A stretch of DNA of 64,000 nucleotides, taken from Chamaea fasciata. Taxonomy: Eukaryota > Chordata > Aves > Passeriformes > Sylviidae. Every line of letters begins with the position of its first letter. Position 1 is the first letter of the stretch. The position numbers and the translations under genes were made by a program. This document shows positions 1 to 11,300 of this stretch, piece after piece. The notes beneath the pieces were generated by a model, which saw only the letters and a program-made list of their open reading frames with translations, was not told the origin of the DNA and ran no database searches. Where the stretch lies: the NCBI GenBank assembly GCA_029207755.1, contig JARCOQ010000009.1:32510914-32574913 (forward strand). The letters are read 5' to 3'.

Positions 1-68
1 GAGCAACAGGCACCTGCCAGGGGCTTCCATCCCAGCTGGGCTGGGGACAGCCAGGCATCCCTCCCTGA

Positions 69-701
<633 letters not shown>

Positions 702-857
702 GCCCGGGAGGTGCAGGTCCCTGGGGTGGTGCAGGTCCCCATGGCTTCCTGCAGCCCATCCACCCCCGCCTTACCCCACTGAGGGGACCGGGACCCGTCA
801 GCGAGCAATGCTTGCTTGGGGTGACAGCCAGCAGTGGGGACCACCTCTGCCTTCACT

Positions 858-863
858 ATTAAA
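858..863 (+). promoter_or_regulatory. ECHS1: Poly(A) signal of ECHS1 (ATTAAA)
   Basis: The ATTAAA variant hexamer lies about 157 bases after the ECHS1 stop codon, and no AATAAA is nearer. It implies a 3' UTR of roughly 170-180 bases. Confidence 0.65.
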
Positions 864-1272
864 GGGTTTTCTAGGTGCTGCTGGGAAATGGGGCGTCCTT
901 GCTGCGAGGTCCTGCCTTAGCTGGGAAATGTTGGGGTTCACTGTGCCCCCCCATGCTCCATCACGCTGCTCTCCAGTGCTGGGCTGGGCAAGAGCAGCCT
1001 CGTGGAGCAAAGGTCCGTGTGCTCCCCAGGAAGGGGACAGCCTGTGACACCTTCTGGGGCACACCACCAGTGTGCTGAGTTTGCCTGGCCTCAGCCTCAC
1101 CTGGGCTGAACTGAGACTGGGGTGACGGGCTGAGTCTCCTGTCCCAGGGCATCATCCTCGCCCTGCCTTGTGCCTTCAGGTAATCGTGAGGGAGTTCCTG
1201 CAGGTTTGGAGGCCTTGCAATTAGCAGCGGGTTTCTGGCAGTAATGAGGAGCCCACCAGGATGTGGAGAGGG
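864..1272. other. Intergenic spacer between ECHS1 and PRAP1 (convergent 3' ends)
   Basis: About 0.4 kb separates the ECHS1 poly(A) signal from that of the opposite-strand PRAP1-like gene. In mammals FUOM sits between these two genes; I see no FUOM-like coding exon on either strand here. No repeat was recognised. Confidence 0.6.
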
Positions 1273-1278
1273 TTTATT
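1273..1278 (-). promoter_or_regulatory. PRAP1: Poly(A) signal of the PRAP1-like gene
   Basis: The plus strand reads tttatt, so the minus strand carries AATAAA 97 bases beyond the PRAP1 stop codon at 1375-1377. This supports a real transcription unit ending here on the minus strand. Confidence 0.75.
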
Positions 1279-1374
1279 AGTGAGGCTCAAGGCTGGGCAG
1301 GAAGGGGAAAGTTTTCCCAGGAAGCCTCAGGGGCATCTTCCACCCCTCATTTCACAGCCTGGGCACATCTCCAC

Positions 1375-2459
1375 TCAGCTGTGGTAGATGTGGTCACGGT
1401 CCTCCTCCGGGCCGTTCTGCACCTTTGGGGACAGCATCCGGGGTGGCCTGTAGGTGTCAGCCTCCCTGGCATCATCCTGGGGGTGGTAGAGGTGGTCACG
1501 ATCCTCCTCCGGCCCATTCTGCACCTTCAGGCCCAGCATCCAGGATGGCACACGGGCATTGGCCTCCCTGGCATCATCTTGGGGGTGGTGGAGGTGGTCA
1601 CGATCCTCTTCTGGTCTTGCCCGGACTTGGGGTGGGCCCCTCTTGGCCCAGGCACTGCTGGAGAAGACTTTTATACCTGGTTCACCCTCCTCTGGTGACT
1701 CAATGGCTCCTACACCCAGGATGCTGGAAGAGAGGAACAAAATCAGTGTGAAAAGGTTGCCAAATACCACCCTGTCCCAAGGGAATCTCACCCCAGTGGA
1801 GTGCAGGGACCCTGGTGAGATTCCCCACACCCCAGGAAGCACCAGTTAGGATCTCAGAGTGCAAAGGGGCTAACTTAACTATTTGTTCCACTAAAGGAAT
1901 AGAGAAATCAGCTGGATGCTCAGGGAGTTTGTGTAATTCGGGGAGGAAGGGAGATGGAGCTGGGAGCCCCTTAATTTTGGGGGGCACAAAGCAAGAAGGG
2001 GAATTTATTCCCTCCTCAAACACTTTCGATTTTGGGGTGTTGCTTTATCGGTTTTTGTAAACCGGATGCAAGCGCCTCTTACATTTCCTCAGCCAAATCC
2101 TGCTCCGTGGCCAGGTCCTTCCACCAGGAGCTGCTCAGAGCCTGTGGGGAGACAAGGGGGTTCCAAGGGGGGCACGGGTCACACGTGGGGCCCCTCATCA
2201 GAGGGGGCAGCAGGAGGACAGGCTGAGGCTGGGCTCACCTGGGTGCTGCCGGGTGCCAGCAGGAGGAGAGCAATGCCCAGCAGGACGGTCACACAGCAGA
2301 GCCCCGTGGCCCTCGGGTGGAGAAGGGACAGATGGCAGAGACGTGGTGGCACAAGCCGTGTGGCTGGTGCTGGCCCACACCCTGTTCCCGTGCCCACAGC
2401 TCCTCCCTGATCCCAGCACCCCGATGCCCACCGAGGCTGGCAGAGACCTACCTGTCCAT
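1375..2459 (-). CDS. PRAP1: Proline-rich acidic protein 1-like secreted protein, four coding exons
   Basis: PRAP1 is a small secreted, intrinsically disordered protein of the gut and reproductive epithelia in mammals, linked to lipid absorption. My model: 2459-2452 (8 coding bases, M-D-R), 2311-2239, 2141-2083 and 1723-1375 (TGA 1375-1377), 489 bases or 162 aa; human PRAP1 is about 151 aa. All boundaries are AG/GT and phases fit. Exon 2 encodes a hydrophobic signal-peptide core (VTVLLGIALLLLAP) with likely cleavage near GSTQ. The C-terminal half has three copies of PEEDRDHhhH at a 34-codon period; the last ends EEDRDHIYHS, close to the mammalian terminus EEDQDHIYHPQ. It lies between ECHS1 and ZNF511 as in human, and opposite to ECHS1. 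The tiny first exon is the least certain part; no transcript was available to check it. Confidence 0.78.
1390..1620 (-). repeat. PRAP1: 102-bp coding tandem repeat in PRAP1 exon 4 (three copies)
   Basis: The landmark ggtcacg recurs at about 1392, 1494 and 1594 on the plus strand, a 102-bp (34-codon) period. Each copy encodes PEEDRDH followed by a histidine/tyrosine pair; the first two continue into PQDDAREA and a basic-hydrophobic linker ending KVQNG, and the third ends the protein. Copies differ by a few substitutions and keep the reading frame. Confidence 0.85.
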
Positions 2460-2515
2460 GGCTGCCTCCTGCCACACCTGCCTCGCACTTTGCCCAGTCC
2501 GCGTCCCTGGTGGCA

Positions 2516-2672
2516 CTGGGTGGATCCAGACCCCGGTGCCGCCCATCCCACACATCCCTCCTGGCCCTGGGTGGATCCAGACCCCGGTGCCGCCCATCCC
2601 ACACATCCCTCCTGGCCCTGGGTGGACCCAGACCCCGATGCCGCCCATCCCACACATCCCTCCTGGCCTTGG
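2516..2672. repeat. 51-bp minisatellite, three copies, just upstream of the PRAP1 start
   Basis: Three near-identical 51-bp units, each carrying tgggtggatccagacccc and cccatcccacacatccc, lie 57 bases upstream of the PRAP1 start codon at 2459. The unit is 17 codons long, so several frames stay open through it on both strands; I regard these as chance ORFs. Confidence 0.85.
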
Positions 2673-4162
2673 GTCCTGCTGCTCACGGGGATGGCACCCC
2701 GTGCACCCCTGGGCTCTCCAGGGCAGGCAGGTTCGTGTCCTCCTGCCAGTGCATGATCTCTGGAGAGATGGGAAATTCAAGTTTTGGCTTGAAATAAGGA
2801 TTTTGGACAGCCACTGGCAAGCTGGGAAATAGTTTGCTGCCCATAGACTCTGGGAAAAGCTGGTGACGCAGAAGGGAACGAGTCAGGAGCCCTGAGGCTG
2901 TAACTGCAAATTCAGTTTGTCTCCCAACAGCAAGGGCGGGCACTCCCTGACCCTGGACTCTGGGAAAAAGCAATTCCCGGGTCAGAACTCGTGATCCTGA
3001 ACACATAAGGAAGAGCAGAATGCGCTGCTGCCTGACCTTTGGACCATCAGATGCCAAAGACTGCAGGCATCTCCAGTAGTGTGGGGCTTGCTTCCCATTC
3101 CCAGGTATCCCAGGGTGGGAAAAAAGCCTCTTTCGGGGCTCTAGTGTTAGGAAGTGATTTTTGGTCCCTGCTGACAGATGTCCTTGGGCAGTTGTGTGGC
3201 TGCAGGGTTTGTCTGCTGGAGACAGCACTCTCCAGAGCCCACGGAGCAGGGATTAGGACTGGACAAGCTGGATGAGTTTTAAACAGAGCGAAGCAGCTTT
3301 TTTAAACTCACTGGGAAATCTCCTACGTCTCCGTAAACATCATTCCCTGCTCCCATTTGCAAGGATTTTTCAAAGCCCCTCTGATCTTCTATTCCTCACA
3401 GAGTGGGGGAAGGGAAAAAAAATGCAATTATAGATCCTAAGCTTCTTGAATAAACATTGTTCCAGAAACCACTTTTTTTTTTTTTTCCCTTATGCACAAT
3501 TTTTGAGTGTCAGGATTCACCAGGACCCCAACACCAGTGGCTCTGTGTTTCCAGCTTTTTCCAGGAGGATGAGATTACAAAGGAAGCAAAAGGCAACAGG
3601 GAAAACAACCTCCGTCCCAACCTGATTTTGGCAGCCCTTGCAGCAAAGGGAGGGACATTCATTCCACACTTCTGACTCTGCCTGAGCTTCAAAACAGCAC
3701 TTAAATTCTCTATGAAGCAATTTTGTAAAAAATCCTTTTATTTATTCACCTGGTTGGAAGCCACTTTAAGTCCCTGTGAAAATGCTTCTCTTGGCCCAGA
3801 CAAACCTTTCAGAGCAGGTGCCGGGGTGCAGAGGAGACTTCAGCGAGATGGAGAAAGTCAGAACTAAGGACCAATGGGGTTTTTCCCCCCATTTGCTTTC
3901 CTCAGTGAGTCCAGCTTCCATACAGTCATGCTGTTGCCTTGTAAATTCTTGATACTATTTTTTACCCCCAAGAGGCAAAAAATAAAACACCCAATCCTGT
4001 GCAGCCTTAGCTGCAGGAGGGTTTCCTTACCACTTCACCAGACATTCTGGATTCTTCCTCCCAAAATCCTGAGGATTCTTAACTCAGTCAGGTGGTGCCA
4101 GTTCTGTTTGACATCAGGAACCCGTGCCCAGGTGCTGGCAGAGCTTGAATTGGTTTGAGTGG
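2673..4162. other. Intergenic spacer between PRAP1 (5') and ZNF511 (3')
   Basis: About 1.5 kb with no recognised gene. It should hold the PRAP1 promoter next to 2460-2700. In mammals CALY lies in this interval, but no sequence resembling calcyon or its membrane segment was found on either strand. A T-run (about 3473-3486) is the only low-complexity feature noted. Confidence 0.55.
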
Positions 4163-4168
4163 TTTATT
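4163..4168 (-). promoter_or_regulatory. ZNF511: Poly(A) signal of ZNF511
   Basis: Plus-strand tttatt gives AATAAA on the minus strand, 82 bases after the ZNF511 stop codon. Confidence 0.75.
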
Positions 4169-4249
4169 CCATGGAGTGGGAGCTGGAAATGTCCCTGGTG
4201 GCACTGGCCCCATGCCTGCACATCTTAGACAAATCCACTGCACTGACCT

Positions 4250-6935
4250 TCAGACTTTCTTCCGTGGTCCTTTAAATCCTCGGGTGGCACCTTGTCCAAA
4301 GCAAATCGTGGACGGGATCCTGGAAAGGGAGACAGGCTTTAATCCAAGTTACCAGCCCAGCCCTCACAGGCTCACTGGGATGCTTAATGCTCTGTGGGGC
4401 ATTTGAAACTCCCAGAGTGGGAAGAGCAAGGTTATGGGAACAGCAGGACATATAAATTGCCAAATAATTTAAAGAATGGGTGAAATACTGGTTGGATTTC
4501 CTGTGTACTCTGCACATTCCTGTCCTGGAGGCCTCTTTACAACAAAGTGTGTTACCAAATGCAACACTGGGGCAGTTGCAGTGGTTGATAATGAGGAGCA
4601 GGAGAGCAGAAGCCGCATCCTGCAATACCTTGGGAAGAGATCGGTGGGCAGACAAACACAGCTTCCACAGCATACCCACGTTCTGCTCTTCCTTACACTT
4701 CCTTCTTTCAAAAATGCCTTCGGAAGCACACGCGGGATTCCTGCCTGTTTTACCTTCAGCACAGGAACACCCCAAAGGATGGTGCAAAGGGCTGACAGGA
4801 TGGAGTGGTCCCAGCCCCTTTTGCCCCAGAGGCCAAAGCACAGACCTGGATTTGTAGAGCCGTTTCTCTGGCAGTGAGGGGCCGGGGCTGGCTGCAGCCT
4901 CAGAGATCTCCATGTTCTCCTCAGGCCCTATTTCCATGGGATTCCCCTGGAATTGCTCTGCCATCTCCACATTCACATCCATGGGCACGCTGGAGCCCTG
5001 CTCCCTGCAAGAGCTCGTGTGCTTGGAGCCACTGCAGAGACAAAATTTTACACCCTGGCTCAGGAGCTGCCACGTGAGCCCAGAGCCAAGGAAAGCAAAG
5101 GTACTTCATGAAGAAATGAATCCATCTGGGATGGATTCCTTCCCAATATCCATCTATCCCTGCCCTGTGGGAATGGAAAGCCATTCCCCCTTTTCCTGCC
5201 CCTCCATTCCTTGTAAAGAGTCTCTCTCCATCTTTCCTGTAGCTCCTTCAGGCACTGGAAGGCCACAATTAGGTCACCTCAGAGCTACGCTTCTGCAGGC
5301 TGAACGATCCCAGTTCCCTCCCACTTTCCCTGCAGGACAGGAGGAAAGTCCTGCAGTTACCTTTTCACCTTCTTGGGCCTGTCAAACCGAAAGTCAGCAG
5401 GATAAAGGTGCACGGTCACCAAGTGATCCTTCCTGTCCTTGCTGCTCTTGAACTTCTCCGTGCAGCCTTCCACCAGACACTGGTACTGAAAGGCAGGGAG
5501 GAGAAAAGAAAAAACCACGTAACTGGAAAGAAAACAAGTGCACACCAGCCACGAGGCAAGGGCTGGGCATGGCAGCTCACCATATTTTGCTTCTCGGCCA
5601 TGATCTGGAAGAGTGAGTCGTGCCACTCCAAGATGTGGATATCCAGGAGATTCCCAGAGGGAAAGGAGCGCTTGCAGAAGGAGCAGACATTCCTGTGCAG
5701 GGTGTTGTAGTGGTGCTCGTAGCTCTCCAGCGTGTCAAACACCTGGCTGCAGCCAGAGATGTGGCAGCTGAACTCAGACACCCTGCAGGGAAACCAGGAC
5801 ATCCACGCTTTAAGCTACATTAGAACCTTAATTTCAGCTGCAAACATCTCCTCTAGAGGACTTGATCAGAGAATCCCAGGATGGCTTGGGTTGGGTTGGA
5901 CCACAAAGCTCATCTGATCCCAACCCTTTGCCATGGGGAGGGACACCTTCTACTAGACCCACAGCTGCAGCCACAATACTTGTGGCATTTGCAGTGACTA
6001 AAACTTAAAATTAAATGCCCAGGTGCAATGAAACCAAGATCATGGTGGTGCTGGCAGCTGGAAACTTACTTGCCATTGGAAACATACTAACCATTATGGC
6101 TTCAGTATGATCACCCAGATCATCCTCCTGTTAAACAGTCCTTCGGTGAAAAATAAACAAGCCACAAGGTAATAAATTAGCTGCTGGACCTAAAAGTTGC
6201 CGTCGTGGATGACAACTCTGTGCCAAGGCTTTTTTAAGAGGCATCCATAGGTGAACCTCACACAACACTCGACAGTACTTTCTGGATTTTAAACACAAGA
6301 CCAAGATTCTCGCCCAGGCTTAGCCTTCCCGGCTGGAACTGTGCCAGCTGCAGCAGCCCAGAGCAGCTGTGTCTGCCCCTGGATCCCTGGAAGTGTCCAC
6401 GGCCAGGTCGGACAGGGCTTGGAGCAGAAGGTGTGCCTGCCCATGGCAGAGGGGAGGAACGAGATGATCTTTAAGGACCCTTCCAACCCAAACCATTCCT
6501 CGGTTCCCTGACAGGCGGACTCAGGGCTCGGCCGCAGCTCTGGCGACGAGGCCGCCTCACTTACTTGGGTCTCTCGGCCACCTCCTCGAGGCTGGTGAGG
6601 ACGCCCTGCAGGTAGAGGTGCCTGTGCACGTCCCCATCCTAGACAGGAGCAGAGAGCGGCTGTGGGCGGGCGGGCAGGGCTGCAAAACACAGCGCAAACC
6701 CTTCTGCTCCGGCGGAAGCCGCGCTGCCAGCGGCCCCCACACAGCCCCGCGGGGCCCGCCGGCCGCGGGGCCGCCTCACCTCGAACAGCGGGTGCTGTGG
6801 GCCGAGGCGGAGGCGACGGGGGGCGAAGGTGAAGGGCGGCGCGGGCTGAGGGGGATGCGGGGACGGAGGCTGCTGGGGGAGCGGGGGGAGCCCCTCACGG
6901 AGGAGCAGGGGAAGGCGCGGCGGCAGCGGCAGCAT
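4250..6935 (-). CDS. ZNF511: Zinc finger protein 511, six coding exons
   Basis: Small C2H2 zinc-finger protein, probably nuclear; its targets are poorly known. Exons on the minus strand: 6935-6780, 6638-6565, 5782-5581, 5485-5361, 5031-4846 and 4319-4250 (TGA 4250-4252), 813 bases or 270 aa against about 252 in human. Three C-x4/2-C-x12-H-x4-H fingers are visible: CHISGC...HYNTLH, CSFC...HILEWH and CLVEGC...HLVTVH, the first two in exon 3 and the third in exon 4. The N-terminus is proline/leucine-rich; exon 5 is acidic; the C-terminus is basic (GFKGPRKKV). The ATG at 6935 is the first in the CpG island and sits in a YY1-like atggcgg context on the plus strand. The gene is head-to-head with TUBGCP2, as in human. 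Confidence 0.95.
5866..5962 (-). repeat. CR1 LINE 3' fragment
   Basis: Antisense CR1 3'-end sequence in a ZNF511 intron, recognisable from gaatcccaggatggcttggg, then ccatggggagggacacctt. Confidence 0.8.
6305..6505 (+). repeat. CR1 LINE 3' fragment
   Basis: Sense CR1 3'-end sequence in ZNF511 intron 2, marked by tggatccctggaagtgtcca, acagggcttggagcag and gacccttccaacccaaacca. Confidence 0.85.
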
Positions 6936-6999
6936 GGCGGGCAGCGGGGGGCACTGCGCGTGCGCGGGGGGCGCCCTGCCGGGTTACCGCACGGCGGGA

Positions 7000-7011
7000 T
7001 GCGCATGCGCA
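7000..7011. promoter_or_regulatory. Palindromic NRF1 site
   Basis: TGCGCATGCGCA matches the NRF1 consensus YGCGCAYGCGCR exactly and is a perfect palindrome. It lies 65 bases from the ZNF511 ATG and 44 bases before the TUBGCP2 exon 1 donor, so it could serve both genes. Confidence 0.8.
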
Positions 7012-7059
7012 GGGCGCGCTTCCCGGCGCCAGCGGCGGCGCTTCCGGGCGGGCAGGTAA

Positions 7060-7165
7060 GGGTGGGATGGGATGGGATGGGATGGGGTGGGGTGGGGTAT
7101 GGTGGGGTATGGTGGGGTATGGTGGGGTATGGGGTATGGGGTATGGGGTATGGGGTATGGAGGGT
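7060..7165 (+). repeat. G-rich pentamer/decamer array at the start of TUBGCP2 intron 1
   Basis: Runs of gggat pass into gggtatggtg and then gggtatg repeats, beginning a few bases after the exon 1 donor at 7055. The many GGG/GGGG tracts on the plus (non-template) strand make it a candidate G-quadruplex region just downstream of the promoter. Confidence 0.85.
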
Positions 7166-7686
7166 GGGACGGGGCGGAGCAGGACGCGGCCGAGACGCTG
7201 CCCGGGCCCGTCGGGTCACCCCGGGGCTGGGGATCCCCCCGCGGTTTGACCCCGGCCCGCCCGCGTCTCCCGGGTCGCGGCTGTGCCGGTGGCCCCAGCA
7301 GCAGCTCCTGGTGTCCGGCCCAGCCAGCTCGGCTCCCGCAGCATCTCCTCGTTCCCTGCACCCCTGACCCCCAGGCACTTCCGCAGCCCGCGGGAAATCC
7401 CAGTCGGATCAGGGCCCCAAGCGGTGGGGGAACCTGGGCCTTTAAAGAGATTTAAGCTTGGGCAGGAGCGGGCCCTGCACAGCCTGTTCTGATTTGAGTC
7501 AGTTTTGAGTGGAGAGTTGGACCAAGGCTTGCAGGGGTCCCTTCCAACCTAAGTGATTCCATAATTTTGGCAAAACAAAAGTGTGTCCCTGTGCTTGATA
7601 CATGGATCTGGATTGTATCTGCTTGATACAATCTGTGCGGGATGTCACATGAAACTCCTTATTTATTTCTATGATCCCTGACTCGG

Positions 7687-7830
7687 GGATGTACAGAATC
7701 ACAGGATATTCTGAGTTGGAACAGACCCACAAAGATCATCAAGTCCAGCTCTTCAGTGAATGGCCCATACCAGGATTGACCCCACTACCTCGGTGTTTTT
7801 AGCACCAGGGTGCTTTTTAGGCTGAGCTCA
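7687..7830 (-). repeat. CR1 LINE 3' fragment
   Basis: Antisense CR1 with agaatcacaggatattctga and aaagatcatcaagtccagct, in TUBGCP2 intron 1. Confidence 0.75.
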
Positions 7831-8044
7831 TCTCAGGCTTCTGTGTCAGTATTAAAGTTATTCTTTAAATATTCTGCAGGGTTTGTGTGAAGTTTGTAAA
7901 GTGGGCAGTGGAATAGGAAGACCCCTGAACTTGGGAAAAAAACCTGCTTTGGAGTCATTTCAGAAGCAGCAGCAGGGTCAGCTTGTCAGGACACCAACCA
8001 GTGCTGAGATGAAAAAATCCTCTGCTGGCCAACCCCAGCTTGAC

Positions 8045-8232
8045 ATTCCCCCCAGGCTTAGTCTTCCTGGTTGGAGCTGTCCCAGCTGCAGCAGCCCAGA
8101 GCAGCTGTGGCTGCCCTGCATCCCTGGGAGTGTCCAAGGCAGGTTGGACAGGGCTTAGAGCAGCTTGGGACAGTGCAGGGGGATAGAATGAGATGTGCTT
8201 TGAGGTCCCTCCCAACCCAAACCATCCAAGGA
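8045..8232 (+). repeat. CR1 LINE 3' fragment
   Basis: Sense CR1 in TUBGCP2 intron 1, with tccctgggagtgtccaaggc and gtccctcccaacccaaacca. Confidence 0.85.
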
Positions 8233-8369
8233 GTATCCCTGTTCCGTTTGCTTCCTCCTCCTTGGTCCCAGCCAAACATCTCAGCAGCGTGTCCCTGGCC
8301 GGGACGCTTTCCCTGTTGGGATAACCCCTCCTTCCCGCTCCCCCAGGGCCGGCGGCCCGAGCCGGGAGC

Positions 8370-11300
8370 ATGAGCGAGTTCCGCATCCACCACGACGTGA
8401 ACGAGCTGCTGAGCCTGCTGCGGGTGCACGGCGGCGAGGGCGCCGAGGTCTACATCGAGCTGCTGCAGAAGAACCGCACGCCCTATGTCACCACCAACGT
8501 CTCCGCCCACAGCGCCAAGGTCTGCCCGCCCTCCGCTGGGAATTACAGCTCGGTCCCCTCGGCCTTGGGTCCGGGAGAAGAGGGAGAAAGGGGGTGGTCA
8601 GGTCGGGGGTGGCGGTTCTGGGTGTGGAGCAGGAAGGCTGGGAGGGAGAAGGTAGAATGCGTGAGTGTTGGTGGGAGAAGATTGTTAGGGCTGGGGTGGG
8701 GGCATGTTCAAGGTGGAGGTTGTTTTGTGGGATGTTGGGAAGGAATTGTTCCCTGTGAGCGTGGCAACCTGGCACAGAGAAGCTTTGGCTGCCCCCGGTT
8801 TCCTGGAAGTGTCCAAGGCTGAGTTGGATGGGGCTTGGAGCAGCCTGGGATAGTGGAAGGTGTCCCTGCCCCTGGCAGGGGGTGGAACAAGATGACCTTG
8901 AAGTTCCCTTCCCACCCAAACCGTTCTTTGATTGCATGATGAAATGAAAACTGTATAAAATGCAATTATATGACTAGCACCTATAGCATTATATGCCTTT
9001 TTTTCTTCTCAATATCACCCAAGTATTAGAGGTTATAGCCTGGCACTCATGACCAGACATACTGTTATGGCTAAAAGACTGCTTTTTGTTTCCATTTTTA
9101 ATAGCAATCCACCAGTCAAGCTCTAAGTGCTGGGAAGTCTCTAACTCTGTCTGAAACTTCTCATCTTTGTAGCCTGAGCTGCGTGTTTGCTCTAATTCCA
9201 TTTTAGTTTGATTGTAACTCCAGTGAATATTAATGTGGTGTTTTACAGGTGAAAATTGCAGAGTTTTCTCGAACTCCTGAAGATTTTTTAAAGAAGTACG
9301 ATGAGCTGAAGTCTAAAAACACAAGACATCTGGATTCTTTAGTTTATCTGCTGTCCAAACTCACCGAAGACAAAGAGGTTGGTTCCTTGTTTAGAAGTGG
9401 ATGTTGAAGAGTAGCAGCAGCGCAATGATTTTAAGCACGGCTGATGGTGAAGTTCAGTGAAATCTGTAGAAATCAACAAATAACCAGTTCTGCCTTTTAC
9501 TGAGTTATTAAAGCCCTACTGAGAGTTATGCTCCTCTGGATATAATTCACTAAGACATGGGAAACTGGGACAGGGAGATCTGTGGTTAGATTCAGTACAG
9601 CCAGGGTATGGTCATGTGTTTCTTGCTTTAGACTGTGCTGCCCAGCATTCACAAAACCTTTTCTTTCTTTGTCTACGTACAGACACTCCACTACCTGCAG
9701 CAAAATGCTAAAGAAAGGGCAGAACTGGCAGCAAACGCAGCCACCAGCAGCAGCACGACTTTTTCCATCCCCACATCCACTTCCAAGATGTCTCTGCAGG
9801 AGCTGGAGGAGCTGCGCAAGCAGCTGGGCAGTGTCACGGCCAACTCCAGCACACAGCAGGTACAAAGCCCTGCCCAGGCTCTGGGCAAAAAATCTTCCCT
9901 TTCCTTAGCCAGATCATATTAAATCTTGGTGCTGTTTTTAGTAAAAGAGGCCTTTTTCTATTCCAGTCAGTTAAGGTTAAATTCTTTGAGGTTATTCTTT
10001 GGTTAAATTCGCAGTTAAATCCTTCCCTGTGAGGAACCTGGCCAGGCTGCCCCGAGCAGCTGTGGCTGCTCCATCCCTGGAAGTGTCCAAGGCCAAGTTG
10101 GACAGGGCTTGGAGCAAGTTGGCATCATGGAAAAGACAGAAAGGAAGAAGAAAACCAGCTGAAGACACAGGCTTAGCAAACAGTTAAACATTTCATTAGC
10201 AGCAGTAGGTTGTGAGGTCAGAGTGCAAAAGGGCAATTTATTCCTTAAATCCCAATTTCTGTTTCCTGTCATTATTTGTATAAAAAACTGTGCTGTGGTA
10301 GCTTGACCTTACAAACAGAGCAGGGAGGGAAAAAAAACGTGGTGAGAAACTCATGGATCAAGGTAAGGATATTTTGGCTGCAGGAGGCAGAAGGGCAGCA
10401 GTGTATGGAGAGTTCTTTGGACAGAGGAGAAAGAGGAAAAGATGCTCAGGGGTCCGTAGTGCCTTCTCATGTCTGGTCAGCAAAATCCAACAGGGGACAA
10501 GCCTCAGATCACTTCAGGCCCTCAACAGCAAGACGGAGGGACCTCCCATGTCCTGTGCTTTGGGTCTCTGGGCTTGAAGGACCCTACATAAATGTGATTG
10601 TGGAGGAGAACTCAAATCCTAAACAAAGGGTCCAACCCCTCACCCTGTCAGCAGTGGTGAGACCAGCCTTGTCCCACATACACTGAAATACTGCGCAGAC
10701 ACTGGGCCTGACTCATCCAGATCCTTCACAGACAATCTGAGTCAAGTGGGTGATTTAGATCATGAGGGGAAGATGAATTTCCAGCGAGATAACTGATCTT
10801 CTTAACAGGATTTATGTGTGAACTTGCTAAAAGAGGAAAGACCTGGAAGTGCCGTTCTCTGGGATGTGCAGTTCACAGCCAGAGGGATTGAAATGCCATC
10901 ACAAGCCAAGATTTGTGCTTCCCTGCTGCTCCATTTGTAGTCTCTTCAGACTTTAAGAGCTGGAACTGTCTCAAAAGGCCCTGATGGGCTGGTGCTCGGG
11001 CCTGTTGGGGCAGTAAGAGCTGGGACAGGAGGACATTCCTGGGAAGTGTTAGGTTTGCTCAGCCTCTGACACAGATCTTCTGTCTGTGACGGTCACAAAT
11101 GGAGCTGGAAGTGTTTACGGACCTCAGAGACGAGCCCTTCATCTCCCTCCACATGTGTTGGCACTGCCATTGCTCGAGATGTCAGATGCAGGTTCCTCAG
11201 CATGCCAGTGGCAAGCTGCCACCCTGTGCCAGGGGTGTTGAGGTGCCACCTGAGGGCTGTGTTCTCAGCCCTGGGGGTTTTCTCCAGGCTGTTGTTGAAG

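Larger units (their letters stand above)
6520..7330. promoter_or_regulatory. CpG-island divergent promoter of ZNF511 and TUBGCP2
   Basis: The region is strongly GC- and CpG-rich and separates the ZNF511 start codon (6935, minus) from the likely non-coding TUBGCP2 exon 1, whose donor GGCAG|GTAAG ends it at 7055. No TATA box is evident, as usual for housekeeping divergent promoters. Candidate factor sites include a perfect NRF1 palindrome (7000-7011), a second NRF1-like site near 6953-6965 and an ETS-like cttccgg near 7041. Confidence 0.85.

Noticed and set aside
2683..3228. 181-codon open frame on the minus strand upstream of PRAP1
   Set aside because: It has no recognisable domain, no supporting splice or promoter structure, and lies in the spacer; it is probably chance.
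4272..4988. 238-codon open frame on the minus strand
   Set aside because: It is a read-through of ZNF511 exon 5 into intron and then out of frame across the last exon. Only the exon 5 part is real.
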